The notes below the pieces were generated by a model. The model was given only the letters and a program-made list of their open reading frames with translations, was not told the DNA's origin and did not search any database. A stretch of DNA of 64,000 nt, from assembly GCA_017409265.1 (NCBI GenBank), contig JAFQSY010000083.1, forward strand, positions 18,485 to 82,484. The letters run 5' to 3'. Within the stretch, counting starts at the first letter, position 1. Every line of letters starts with the position of its first letter. A program made the position numbers and the translations under genes. Source of the stretch: Clostridia bacterium. Lineage in GTDB: Bacteria > Bacillota > Clostridia > Oscillospirales > Acutalibacteraceae. Below, in pieces: positions 7,245-18,183 of the stretch.

Positions 7245-8201
7245 ATGAAATATTACCTCGGAATGGATATCGGCGGAACAAAATGCGCCGTTATTTTAAG
7301 TGAAAAAAATGCAGCATCGGTCAAGGATAAAATACGTTTTGAAACAAGAGTTGAACGCGGATATGCCGAAATTGTTGAACAGCTTATTTCTTCCGCGCGT
7401 GAGATACTTGAAAGAAACGGTATAGATGCATCGGATGTCCTTGCATGCGGAGTCAGCTGCGGAGGTCCGCTTGACAGCGACAGGGGAATAATTATGCGTC
7501 CGCCAAATCTTCCCGACTGGGATAATGTTCCGCTTGCGGATATGGTTAAGGATGCACTCGGAATACCGTGCAAGGTCAGAAATGATGCCGATGCGTGTGC
7601 TCTTGCGGAATGGCAGTTCGGCGCAGGCAGAGGAACCAAAAACATGATTTTTCTCACCTTCGGAACAGGCATGGGTGCAGGACTTATCCTTGACGGAAAG
7701 CTTTATTCGGGCTCATGCGGCACGGCAGGCGAGGTCGGTCATATCAGACTTGATGCCGACGGACCTGCGGCTTACGGCAAAGCGGGCTCTTTTGAGGGAT
7801 TTTGCAGCGGTGCGGGCATTGCCGTTATGGGCAAGAAAATGCTTTCAATTTATAACGGAACAACAATCATTCCGAGAGATAATGTGACCGCAAAAACCAT
7901 TGCTGATGCGGCAGTCAACGGTGATAAGCTTGCAAATGCCATTTACCGCAGATGCGGAGAAAAGCTCGGTTTGGGAATTTCAATTCTGATTGATATTCTC
8001 AACCCCGAAAGAATAGTAATCGGCAGTATTTATCAGCGTTCGGGATTTCTGCTTGCGGATGCAATGAATGAAACTATAAAGAAAGAAGCTCTTGCAATTT
8101 CTGCGGAATGCTGTAAAATAGTTCCTGCAATGCTCGGTGATGAAATAGGCGATTTTGCCGCCATAGGTGTTGCAAAGGATTTTGCGGAGGCTAAAAAATG
8201 A
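7245..8201 (+). CDS. ROK-family sugar kinase
   Basis: 318 residues with the ROK plan: ATP-binding DIGGTK (8-13), catalytic Asn113-Asp114 in RNDADACAL, and TFGTGMGAG (138-146) followed by EVGH (163-166). ROK kinases phosphorylate glucose, N-acetylmannosamine, fructose or allose in the cytoplasm; some are repressors, but there is no N-terminal helix-turn-helix here, so this is an enzyme. Odd: the usual zinc-binding CxCGxxGC motif after EVGH is replaced by a Gly/Ala-rich stretch with only one Cys (187). Its TGA overlaps the ATG of the SIS gene by 4 bases, tying the kinase to a sugar-phosphate isomerase and then to a GH2 glycosidase. Confidence 0.88.
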   Translation: MKYYLGMDIGGTKCAVILSEKNAASVKDKIRFETRVERGYAEIVEQLISSAREILERNGIDASDVLACGVSCGGPLDSDRGIIMRPPNLPDWDNVPLADMVKDALGIPCKVRNDADACALAEWQFGAGRGTKNMIFLTFGTGMGAGLILDGKLYSGSCGTAGEVGHIRLDADGPAAYGKAGSFEGFCSGAGIAVMGKKMLSIYNGTTIIPRDNVTAKTIADAAVNGDKLANAIYRRCGEKLGLGISILIDILNPERIVIGSIYQRSGFLLADAMNETIKKEALAISAECCKIVPAMLGDEIGDFAAIGVAKDFAEAKK

Positions 8202-8818
8202 CGGATATAATCTTTGATGAACTTTTCGAGAGATATCCCGTTCTCGGCGAATGTAGAACAGATATACTAAAAATATATGAAATAATGGCGGAATGCTTTG
8301 AAAACGGCGGAAAAATTCTTTGCTGCGGCAATGGCGGCTCCGCTGCAGACTGCGACCATTTTGCAGGTGAGCTTTTAAAGGGGTTTCTCAAAAAAAGACC
8401 TCTTTCTGACGGCGAAAAGCAGAAATTCGGTGATAAATTCATTGCCGACAATCTGCAAAAAGGTCTGCCTGCAATTTCACTTTGCGCTCATTCGGCATTA
8501 ATGACGGCTTTTTCAAATGATGCAGTACCTTCACTTGTTTTTGCACAGCAGGTCTATGCCTATGCCAAAAGCGGAGATGTTCTTCTCTGCTTCAGTACCT
8601 CAGGCAATTCCGAAAATATAGTATATGCAGCTGAAACGGCTTTGGCGGCAGATATGAAAGTGATTTCCGTCACGGGTGAAAAAGAGAGCGCACTCTCAAG
8701 ATTTTCCGATGTTTGCATAAAGCTTCCTGCAACAGATACCTTCAAGGTGCAGGAGCTGACTTTGCCTGTCTATCATTGTCTTGCAGCAATGCTGGAAGAT
8801 AAAATTTTTGATGAATAA
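8198..8818 (+). CDS. SIS-domain sugar isomerase, GmhA-like (sedoheptulose-7-phosphate isomerase family)
   Basis: 206 residues with a single SIS domain. GNGGSAAD (44-51) and STSGNS (133-138) bind the sugar phosphate. The residues that act in E. coli GmhA appear conserved: His54 and Glu58 in DHFAGE, Gln185, and His193 in VYHCL; a second nearby His of GmhA is a Thr here. GmhA interconverts sedoheptulose 7-phosphate and a heptose phosphate. No heptose-biosynthesis genes are near; instead it is translationally coupled to a ROK kinase and followed 24 bases later by a GH2 glycosidase, so the true substrate may be a different ketose or aldose phosphate freed from a glycan. Confidence 0.85.
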   Translation: MTDIIFDELFERYPVLGECRTDILKIYEIMAECFENGGKILCCGNGGSAADCDHFAGELLKGFLKKRPLSDGEKQKFGDKFIADNLQKGLPAISLCAHSALMTAFSNDAVPSLVFAQQVYAYAKSGDVLLCFSTSGNSENIVYAAETALAADMKVISVTGEKESALSRFSDVCIKLPATDTFKVQELTLPVYHCLAAMLEDKIFDE

Positions 8819-8842
8819 CAACAATTCAAAGGAGATAAAGCT

Positions 8843-10552
8843 ATGATTAACATACCAAGATATGAGCATCCGAATCCGCAGTCTGAAAGAGCAAACTGGC
8901 TCAATCTCAACGGTGAATGGGATTTTGAATTTGATTTTGGCAACAGCAAATTTGAGTCGGGTATTCTCGCAAGAGGGGATTGGGAAACAAAGATTATTGT
9001 TCCTTTCTGTCCCCAAAGTAAGCTTTCGGGCATAGAATATACGGATTTCATTCCTGCCGTGTGGTACAGAAGAACTTTTGAAATTACTGCCGCACAGCTT
9101 GAAGGCAGAGTTATACTTCATTTTGGTGCCGTTGACTATGAAACAAAGGTTTACATTAACGGCAAATTTGCGGGAACTCATAAGGGCGGTTATTCTTCAT
9201 TTAAATTTGATATAACCGAATATCTCACCGAGGGTGAGAATACGGTTATCGTAAATGCTGTTGATGATGAAAGAAATCCTCTTATTCCCAGAGGAAAGCA
9301 GAGCGAAGAACTCAAATCCCACGGCTGTGATTATACAAGAACAACAGGCATATGGCAGACTGTATGGCTTGAATTTGTTCCCAAGGCATACATAAAAAGC
9401 TTCAAGCTTTTCCCTGATTATATCAACGGAACAGTTGCAGTTACAGCTGTTGTTGAGGGCGAGGGAGAACTTAAAGCAGAGGCTTTCTTTAACGGTAAGC
9501 CTATGGGCAGCTTTGAAAAGACTGCAGGCGCAACTGTTACAGGTGAAATAGATCTTTCAGAAATTCATCTCTGGGAGGTCGGCTGCGGCAGACTTTACGA
9601 TTTGACTCTTACTTTCGGCGATGACGAAGTAAAGAGCTATTTTGGACTTCGCAACGTTAAGCTTGATGATTATAAATTTCTCATCAACGGCAAGTCTGTT
9701 TTCCAAAGACTTGTTCTTGACCAGGGCTTCTATCCCGACGGTATTTACACCGCTCCGAGCGATGAAGCACTCGAGAATGATATCAGAATTTCAGTTGCGG
9801 TCGGCTTTAACGGCGCAAGACTTCATCAGAAGGTTTTTGAGCCGAGATTCCTTTATCATTGTGACAGACTCGGCTACATTGTTTGGGGTGAATACGGCAA
9901 CTGGGGTCTTGATTGGTCAAACCGTGACGCTCTCGGTGCAATGCTTCCCGAGTGGTGCGAATGCGTTGAAAGAGATTTCAACCATCCTTCAATCATCGGC
10001 TGGTGCCCGTTCAACGAAACATGGGATATCAAGGGCAGAAAGCAGTATGACGAAGTGATTTCAACAATCTATAAAGTCACAAAGCATATGGATGAAACCC
10101 GTCCCTGCATTGATACAAGCGGTAACTTCCACACAATAACAGACATCTATGATGTTCATGATTATGAGCAGGATTATCATGTTTTCAAAGAGAATTATGA
10201 CAAGCTTATGACGGAAGGCGTTTTTTATGAAAGATTTCCCGACAGACAGATGTATAGCGGCAAGGGCTGTGCATGGGTCAGCGAATACGGTGGACTTCAG
10301 TGGTCAAGAGGCGACAGAGGCGACGCATGGGGCTACGGTAATGCTCCCAAAACAGAGGAAGAGCTTGTTGAAAGATATGCAGGGCTTACAAACGCATTGC
10401 TTGATAACAACAGAATGTTCGGCTTCTGCTATACACAGCTTTATGATATAGAGCAGGAACAGAACGGTCTTTATTATTACGACAGAACACCCAAATTCGA
10501 TACTGAGATTTTCAGAAAAATCAATTCGCGCAAGGCGGCAATTGAAGATTAA
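8843..10552 (+). CDS. Glycoside hydrolase family 2 enzyme (beta-glycosidase)
   Basis: 569 residues in the GH2 plan: N-terminal jelly-roll sugar-binding domain (about 1-180), short Ig-like sandwich (about 185-270) and TIM barrel (about 275-569). The acid/base is Glu392 in the FNETWD motif and the nucleophile is Glu481 in VSEYGG. GH2 enzymes are beta-galactosidases, beta-glucuronidases or beta-mannosidases; the short length and absent C-terminal domains are closer to the beta-glucuronidase/galactosidase-like group, but specificity cannot be read. There is no signal peptide, so it cleaves imported oligosaccharide in the cytoplasm. Third gene of the ROK-SIS-GH2 operon, with AAAGGAG before its ATG and a long terminator hairpin after it. 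Confidence 0.9.
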   Translation: MINIPRYEHPNPQSERANWLNLNGEWDFEFDFGNSKFESGILARGDWETKIIVPFCPQSKLSGIEYTDFIPAVWYRRTFEITAAQLEGRVILHFGAVDYETKVYINGKFAGTHKGGYSSFKFDITEYLTEGENTVIVNAVDDERNPLIPRGKQSEELKSHGCDYTRTTGIWQTVWLEFVPKAYIKSFKLFPDYINGTVAVTAVVEGEGELKAEAFFNGKPMGSFEKTAGATVTGEIDLSEIHLWEVGCGRLYDLTLTFGDDEVKSYFGLRNVKLDDYKFLINGKSVFQRLVLDQGFYPDGIYTAPSDEALENDIRISVAVGFNGARLHQKVFEPRFLYHCDRLGYIVWGEYGNWGLDWSNRDALGAMLPEWCECVERDFNHPSIIGWCPFNETWDIKGRKQYDEVISTIYKVTKHMDETRPCIDTSGNFHTITDIYDVHDYEQDYHVFKENYDKLMTEGVFYERFPDRQMYSGKGCAWVSEYGGLQWSRGDRGDAWGYGNAPKTEEELVERYAGLTNALLDNNRMFGFCYTQLYDIEQEQNGLYYYDRTPKFDTEIFRKINSRKAAIED

Positions 10553-10553
10553 T

Positions 10554-10603
10554 AACAAAAGGGAGCTTCTTCACTTTATTAGTGAGGAAACTCCCTTGTT
10601 TTA
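10554..10603. terminator. Intrinsic terminator between converging genes
   Basis: A long hairpin: AACAAAAGGGAG with TTCTTCACT on the left pairs with AGTGAGGAA and CTCCCTTGTT on the right, allowing a small A bulge and one G-U pair. T-rich flanks on both strands suit the GH2 operon and the opposing gene at 10601. Confidence 0.85.
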
Positions 10604-11155
10604 TAGTGTGATGTTTATTGCTTTATAAAAATTATTCCCGTTTTGTGCGGTAAAGTTCATAATGTTCTTGTTCCATTCAACAGAAAAATCTCCCGAGCTT
10701 ATCGCACGGTATCCGTCATCGGTGTTGAAATTCTCTTTATATGTAACAATTATCGGATTTATGCGCTCATAAAAATTAATTCCGCCGCCTAAAAGAAAAG
10801 ACCATTCTTCTGCAACAACCGTGTGTTCTCCGTTCGGCGAGGAAAATTCATAATATTTGCAGACTTTATTATCAGAAGCCGAAGTTAAAGCGAAACAGCC
10901 GACAACGCAGATGCAGAAAATTCTTATGACTGAGTTTAAAACTATCCGTTTTTCTGTTTTGGATATAATTGCAGTTATTGCCGAAATCAAAAGACAAATT
11001 GCCGCGCAAGATGCAAATACAGCAGTCAGAGTGTTGCTGTTTACCGTACCGATAAGAAAACTGAATTTGCTGTATTTTTCTACAAAAAATACGGCTGCTG
11101 CAAACGAAGCGAAAATTGCGGATAATATTTCAAAAACCGTTTTTATTTTTTTCAT
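10601..11155 (-). CDS. Hypothetical membrane protein
   Basis: I do not recognise a family. Three hydrophobic segments lie in the first 95 residues (about 6-28, 42-65 and 75-95), followed by a soluble domain of about 90 residues containing EFSSPNGEHTVVAEEWSF and a Gly-rich turn, which faces one side of the membrane. GTG and ATG codons at 11164 and 11161 are also in frame, but AAGGTGA fits best with the ATG at 11155 (MKKIK). It stands alone, converging on the sugar operon. A stretch resembling SPNGEHTVVAEE appears in small lipoproteins that read out protein surfaces, but I make no functional claim. Confidence 0.65.
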   Translation of the reverse strand: MKKIKTVFEILSAIFASFAAAVFFVEKYSKFSFLIGTVNSNTLTAVFASCAAICLLISAITAIISKTEKRIVLNSVIRIFCICVVGCFALTSASDNKVCKYYEFSSPNGEHTVVAEEWSFLLGGGINFYERINPIIVTYKENFNTDDGYRAISSGDFSVEWNKNIMNFTAQNGNNFYKAINITL

Positions 11156-11304
11156 ATTCATCACCTTGAATCAGTTTATCATAAAAAATCAGTCTGAATA
11201 TTAACCTGGTATTAAGTATTTGTAAAAAGTAAAAATATGGTTTTGGAGGTGAAAACAGTCTGCAGTCTGTAAAATCCCCGCATATAATAAAAGGGGTGGT
11301 TTAT

Positions 11305-11934
11305 GTGAGATACAGACGCTTTTACCGTCAAAGAAATCCTGCCGTGTTCGGAATTATATGTGCGGTTATCATAATTTTAATATCAATTTTATTGCTTGAT
11401 GCAAGGCTTCGGCCTGCTGTTTATGACCTTGCAGCGCTTGAAGCTTATGCAATTTCATCGAAGAGGGTCAATTCTGCCGTTGAGAAAATTCTTTCGCAGA
11501 ATGCGCCTGCATATTTCGAGCTTGTCAGCATAAATTACAGCGACAGCAACGCCATAACGGGCATCACAACAGATATAGTAAAGATGAATCTTTTTAAGTC
11601 GCAGGTTACAAATGCTATAGACAGCGAGTTCAATTCAATGGGTGAAACAGATGTTTCCGTTGCGCTCGGTACGGCAAGCGGAATAGTCCTTTTTTCGGGC
11701 ATGGGGCCGTATGTTGATGTTGATATCGGCTTTTCTTCATCAACCAAAACGGATTTTGAAAATGTTTTTGAAAGTGCAGGAATAAATCAGACCCAGCACA
11801 GCGTTATGCTCAATGTTGAAACAACGGTTATGCTAAGCCTTTCTGGCAGGCGGATTCCCAAAACTGTTGAAACCTCATTCTGCGTTGCACAGACAGTGAT
11901 AGTCGGCTCCGTTCCCGATGTTATGGTCGAATAA
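11305..11934 (+). CDS. yunB: Sporulation protein YunB
   Basis: 209 residues matching YunB, a membrane-anchored protein of endospore formers made in the mother cell in Bacillus. One transmembrane segment (about 13-34) follows a short Arg-rich cytosolic end (RYRRFYRQR); the rest is outside, with the family stretch around DTDISVALG-like residues (here DVSVALGTASG) and GPYVDVDIGF. I chose the GTG at 11305, which has AAGGGGTGG 6 bases before it; the GTG at 11296 lies inside that ribosome site. This is one of several genes here that mark the organism as a spore former. It precedes ligA, which has its own promoter. Confidence 0.85.
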   Translation: MRYRRFYRQRNPAVFGIICAVIIILISILLLDARLRPAVYDLAALEAYAISSKRVNSAVEKILSQNAPAYFELVSINYSDSNAITGITTDIVKMNLFKSQVTNAIDSEFNSMGETDVSVALGTASGIVLFSGMGPYVDVDIGFSSSTKTDFENVFESAGINQTQHSVMLNVETTVMLSLSGRRIPKTVETSFCVAQTVIVGSVPDVMVE

Positions 11935-11939
11935 AAATA

Positions 11940-11968
11940 TTGATTTTACATAACATAATTGGTATAAT
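11940..11968 (+). promoter_or_regulatory. Sigma-A promoter of ligA
   Basis: TTGATT (11940-11945), 17-base spacer, TATAAT (11963-11968), 30 bases before the ligA ATG. Confidence 0.8.
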
Positions 11969-11985
11969 ATATCCATTAAAATTAA

Positions 11986-14321
<2,336 letters not shown>

Positions 14322-14324
14322 TGC

Positions 14325-14353
14325 TTGCAAAAACAAAATTCTTGTGATACAAT
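14325..14353 (+). promoter_or_regulatory. Sigma-A promoter of the T-box-pheST transcript
   Basis: TTGCAA (14325-14330), 17-base spacer, TACAAT (14348-14353). Transcription would begin near 14360, at the first bases of the T-box leader. Confidence 0.75.
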
Positions 14354-14359
14354 ATGCGA

Positions 14360-14605
14360 GATATGCAAACGCAGAGATCGGGAGAGTAAGCAATTTTTGC
14401 ACACCCAAGAGAAAATCCGTCATCGGCTGGGAGCGGATTGTGTGCGGCTTTGCCGAAGTTCACCCGTGAGCGGTGCGTCTGAAACGAGCAGTAGGGCGCA
14501 ACGGCTTATCCCCGTTACGGATATTAAAGCGCACGGCTTTTGCCGTGAACGCAGGGTGGTACCGCGGATTCTTTTCGTCCCTCGTCATTCGACGGGGGAT
14601 TTTTT
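14360..14605 (+). ncRNA. T-box leader, phenylalanine-type, controlling pheST
   Basis: A tRNA-sensing leader of about 245 bases. The invariant T-box sequence AGGGTGGTACCGCGG is at 14553-14567 and is followed by a terminator hairpin (14579-14605). The likely specifier codon is TTC at 14459-14461 (context GAAGTTCACC), which agrees with the downstream phenylalanyl-tRNA synthetase genes; GAGAGTAAG at about 14382 fits the AG-bulge part of stem I. When uncharged tRNA-Phe binds, the T-box sequence pairs with the tRNA end and an antiterminator replaces the terminator. The specifier assignment is inference from position and gene; the T-box itself is certain. Confidence 0.93.
14579..14605 (+). terminator. 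Regulated terminator of the T-box leader
   Basis: CCCTCGTC, loop ATTC, GACGGGGG, then ATTTTTT. It forms when the antiterminator around the T-box sequence does not, stopping transcription before pheS. Confidence 0.92.
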
Positions 14606-14635
14606 AATTGTAAATTATGAAAGGATTGATATAAA

Positions 14636-15703
14636 ATGTTTGAAAAGCCCGCAGAATTAAAAAAGCTGTTTGAAGAAAAGATTGCAGGCGTTGCCGCAAC
14701 CGCAGACGTTGAGCAGCTCCGAATCGAATTTCTCGGCAAAAAAGGCTCTGTTGCTGCTCTTATGCAGGAGCTTCGCAATGTTCCCAATGACCAGAAGAAA
14801 GAGGCAGGTCAGGCAATAAACGAAACAAAGCAGTTCATTGAATCAGCAATAGCTGCAAAGCTTGAGGAGCTTAAGGCTCTCGAAGAGCAGAAGTTGATTG
14901 ATGCTGCCGAAAGCTATGACGAATCAATGCCTACCGATGCAGACCTCGGTTCATACCACCCCATCACTCTCGTAAGCCGTGATGTTGAAAACATCTTTTT
15001 GAGCATGGGCTTTGCGGTTGAGGATTATTCCGAAATCACAGACGACTATAACTGCTTCGAAGCTCTCAATATCCCCAAGCACCACCCCGCAAGAGATATG
15101 CAGGATACCTATTATTTGAGCACGGGTCAGCTTCTCAAGACTCATACCTCGGCTGCACAGAACACAATTCTCCGCAAGTATGCCTCGAATCTTGAAAACG
15201 GCAATCCAATCAGAGCAATTTTCCCCGGCAGATGCTTCAGAAACGAAAAAATTGACGCCTGCCACGAAAATACATTTTTCCAGATGGAAGGTATCATGGT
15301 TGATAAAGATATCTCCATTTCAAACCTCATTTATTTCATGAAAACAATGCTTTCAGAGGTTTTTCAGAAGGATATCACCGTCAGACTCCGCCCCGGTTTC
15401 TTCCCCTTCGTTGAGCCCGGATTTGAGCTTGATATCCAATGCACAATCTGCAAGGGTGCAGGCTGCCCCTCATGTAAGGATTCAGGCTGGCTTGAGCTTT
15501 GCCCCTGCGGCATGATTCATCCCAATGTTCTTACTGCAGCAGGCATTGACCCCGAAAAATACACCGGCTTTGCTTTCGGTCTCGGCATGACCCGTCTTGC
15601 AATGATGACTTACGGTGTTAAAGATATCCGTGTATTCAACAGCGGCAGCCTTAAGTCGCTTTCGCAGTTTGATGAAAAGCCTTTCACCAGACCCGAGAAA
15701 TAA
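14636..15703 (+). CDS. pheS: Phenylalanyl-tRNA synthetase alpha subunit
   Basis: Charges tRNA-Phe as an alpha2-beta2 enzyme with PheT. The 355 residues show the N-terminal coiled-coil tRNA-binding arm (about 1-90) and the class II catalytic core: motif 2 around GRCFRNEKIDACHENTFFQ and motif 3 GFAFGLGMTRLAMM near 310-323. A Cys-rich insertion (CTICKGAGCPSCKDSG ... CPCGMIHP, about 262-292) is the four-cysteine element common in Firmicute PheS. Length is normal. It lies 30 bases after the T-box terminator and 18 bases before pheT, so both genes respond to phenylalanine supply. Confidence 0.97.
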   Translation: MFEKPAELKKLFEEKIAGVAATADVEQLRIEFLGKKGSVAALMQELRNVPNDQKKEAGQAINETKQFIESAIAAKLEELKALEEQKLIDAAESYDESMPTDADLGSYHPITLVSRDVENIFLSMGFAVEDYSEITDDYNCFEALNIPKHHPARDMQDTYYLSTGQLLKTHTSAAQNTILRKYASNLENGNPIRAIFPGRCFRNEKIDACHENTFFQMEGIMVDKDISISNLIYFMKTMLSEVFQKDITVRLRPGFFPFVEPGFELDIQCTICKGAGCPSCKDSGWLELCPCGMIHPNVLTAAGIDPEKYTGFAFGLGMTRLAMMTYGVKDIRVFNSGSLKSLSQFDEKPFTRPEK

Positions 15704-15721
15704 TCAAGGAGGACATAAGAA

Positions 15722-18085
15722 ATGTTTGTATCAATAAATTGGATTAAAGACTATGTTGACCTTGACGGTCTGGACATAAAAAAGCTTATCGAAAGCTTTA
15801 CACTTGCAACCGCAGAGGTTGAGGATATAATCGAAAAGGGCGCAGACGTGCAGAATGTTGTTGTCGGCGAAATCCTTTCAATCGAAAACCATCCCAACTC
15901 GAAGAAGCTTCACCTTCTCAAGGTTGATGCAGGCGAAAAAATCTGCAATATCGTTTGCGGCGCACCCAATGTTGCAGTCGGTCAGAAGGTCGCTCTTGCA
16001 CTTGCAGGCGGCAGAGTGTGCGGCGGCGAAATCAAGATTGCAACCGTTGCGGGCTATGAATCCGAGGGTATGTGCTGTTCCGAAAAAGAACTCGGACTGA
16101 GCGACGATAATTCGGGTATCATGGAGCTTGATCCTTCACTCAAAAACGGCACAAACATCAAGGATATTTTTCCTGTTGACGATATTATTTTTGAAGTTGA
16201 TAATAAATCACTCACAAACCGTCCCGACCTCTGGGGTCACTACGGCATTGCAAGAGAATTTGCTGCTCTTGCAGGAAGAGAACTCAAGCCTCTTGAACTC
16301 GGTGACCTTTCCTATGACGGCGACGAAAAGGTTGATGTTAAAATCGGCAGAGAAGATTTGGTTTACAGATATTCCTGCATAAAAATGGATAATATAACAA
16401 AGAACAAGAGCCCTCTTGACATGAGAATCCGCCTTTATTACTGCGGAATGAGAGGCATCAATCTTCTTGCAGACGTCACAAACTATATCATGCTTGAAAT
16501 CGGTCAGCCGACTCATGCATTCGCAGGCAGCGCAATTGATAATATCGTTGTCACAACTCCCGAAGAGAAGACAAAGTTCACAACTCTTGACGGTGTTGAA
16601 AGAGATATTGACGAAGAAACCCTTATGATTTGCAACGGCAATACACCTGTCGGCATCGCAGGTATCATGGGCGGTCTTGAATCCGAAATTGAAGACGATA
16701 CAGGCTCCGTTGTTCTTGAAAGCGCAAACTTTGACGGTGTAAGCATCAGAAAGTCATCCTCAAGACTCGGCCACAGAACGGACGCAAGCGCAAGATATGA
16801 AAAGATGCTTGACCCCGAGCTTACAATGGATGCAGTCGGCAGATTTGTAAAGCTTGTCAAGGATATCGACAGCGGTGCAAGAGTTGCATCAAAGCTTACC
16901 GATGAATATGTGAGAAAATATCCCGAAATCACTCTTTCGTTTGATAAGAAATATGTTGACCGTTATACAGGTATTGATATCAGCAATGAGCAGATTAACA
17001 AAACTCTCACCGCTCTCGGCTTTGCCGTTGACTATAACAACGGCGAATATACCGTAAAGGTTCCCTCGTGGAGAGCTACCAAGGATGTTACAATCAAAGC
17101 TGATATCATCGAGGAAATAACAAGAATTTACGGCTACGATAACTTTGAAATCACAACCACCAACAGCCCCTTAAAGCCTGTTCCCAACGATTATCCCAGA
17201 CTTGAGGATAACGAAATCAAGGATATGCTCGTTAAGAAGTACGGCTTCCATGAGGTACATTCCTATGTGTGGTGCGACGGCAGAAAATTCAAGAAGCTCG
17301 GTATTGAGGTTGAGGATAATGTAAAGGTTCTCAATATTGAAAATTCCGATAACGGTGTTCTTCGAAATTCAATGCTTCCCACTCTTCTTTCAATGGTGCA
17401 GGAAAATAAGGATTTTGCCGACAGATACGGCATTTTTGAAATCGGCAGAGTTGTTGACGGCGTTAAGGCTGACGGTACAAGCAATGAGAGAAAGCATCTC
17501 GGAGTTGTTCTTTATGACAAGAGCGGTAACGAAAAGGCTGTTTACCTCAAGGCTGTTGAAATCATTAATTGCCTCATCGGCACAATTAAGCAGAAGAAGG
17601 CGAGCTATAACAAGATTGCACCCGAGCATGCATGGCAGCATCCCAAAAATACCGCTGAAATCCTTATTGACGGCAAAAAGGTCGGTGTTCTTTGTGCAAT
17701 GCATCCCGCAAACCGTGCAAAGCTTGATAAGACCGCATGCGCTGTTTGCTTTGAAATTGACATGAACGATTTCAGCTCAATTGATGCAAACGCAATCAAA
17801 TTCCGTGAGCCCAGCGCACAGCAGTCAACATGGTATGACCTTTCGCTTGTTCTTGCTGAAAACACAAAGTATTCCGATATTGCAGCATGCTGGGAAACTC
17901 TCAATATAGCAGAGCTTGAAAGCGTTAAGGTTATTGATACCTATGAAAAGGACGGCGTTAAGAGCATTACAATCCGACTTGTTTTTTCGGCTATGGACAG
18001 AACTCTTGAAATGGAAGAAGTTCAGGGTTGGATTGACTCAATTCTTGCTAATCTCGGTAAAATCGGAGTAAGCTTGAGAGCATAA
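15722..18085 (+). CDS. pheT: Phenylalanyl-tRNA synthetase beta subunit
   Basis: 787 residues, the usual length for long bacterial PheT. Order of domains: N-terminal B1, tRNA-binding EMAP-like domain (about 40-150, VVVGEILSIENHPNSKKLHLLKVD), B3/B4 editing domain with GIMGG around 314-318 that hydrolyses Tyr-tRNA-Phe, B5, the inactive synthetase-like core, and the C-terminal ferredoxin-like anticodon-binding domain (about 690-787, PSAQQSTWYDLSL). AAGGAGG stands 9 bases before the ATG. Second gene of the T-box operon; the ireB promoter begins 45 bases downstream and no strong terminator separates them. Confidence 0.97.
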   Translation: MFVSINWIKDYVDLDGLDIKKLIESFTLATAEVEDIIEKGADVQNVVVGEILSIENHPNSKKLHLLKVDAGEKICNIVCGAPNVAVGQKVALALAGGRVCGGEIKIATVAGYESEGMCCSEKELGLSDDNSGIMELDPSLKNGTNIKDIFPVDDIIFEVDNKSLTNRPDLWGHYGIAREFAALAGRELKPLELGDLSYDGDEKVDVKIGREDLVYRYSCIKMDNITKNKSPLDMRIRLYYCGMRGINLLADVTNYIMLEIGQPTHAFAGSAIDNIVVTTPEEKTKFTTLDGVERDIDEETLMICNGNTPVGIAGIMGGLESEIEDDTGSVVLESANFDGVSIRKSSSRLGHRTDASARYEKMLDPELTMDAVGRFVKLVKDIDSGARVASKLTDEYVRKYPEITLSFDKKYVDRYTGIDISNEQINKTLTALGFAVDYNNGEYTVKVPSWRATKDVTIKADIIEEITRIYGYDNFEITTTNSPLKPVPNDYPRLEDNEIKDMLVKKYGFHEVHSYVWCDGRKFKKLGIEVEDNVKVLNIENSDNGVLRNSMLPTLLSMVQENKDFADRYGIFEIGRVVDGVKADGTSNERKHLGVVLYDKSGNEKAVYLKAVEIINCLIGTIKQKKASYNKIAPEHAWQHPKNTAEILIDGKKVGVLCAMHPANRAKLDKTACAVCFEIDMNDFSSIDANAIKFREPSAQQSTWYDLSLVLAENTKYSDIAACWETLNIAELESVKVIDTYEKDGVKSITIRLVFSAMDRTLEMEEVQGWIDSILANLGKIGVSLRA

Positions 18086-18130
18086 TAATATCATAATTGT
18101 AAACAATAATCATTAATTTTTGAAAAAACC

Positions 18131-18159
18131 TTGTTTTATTTTAAAATGTGTTATATAAT
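18131..18159 (+). promoter_or_regulatory. Sigma-A promoter of ireB
   Basis: TTGTTT (18131-18136), 17-base spacer, TATAAT (18154-18159). Start near 18166 lies downstream of the in-frame GTG at 18148 and so rules that codon out as the ireB start. Confidence 0.75.
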
Positions 18160-18183
18160 AATCTGGTAACGGAGGTGACCGAA

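Noticed and set aside
7245-8201. ROK protein as a transcriptional repressor
   Set aside because: It starts directly with the ATP-binding DIGGTK at residue 8; there is no N-terminal helix-turn-helix.
11251-11300. Sigma-E-type promoter of yunB at CATATAAT (11281-11288)
   Set aside because: The -10 resembles the mother-cell consensus, but no ATA-type -35 occurs 14-16 bases upstream, and the hexamer is only 17-24 bases from the start codon.
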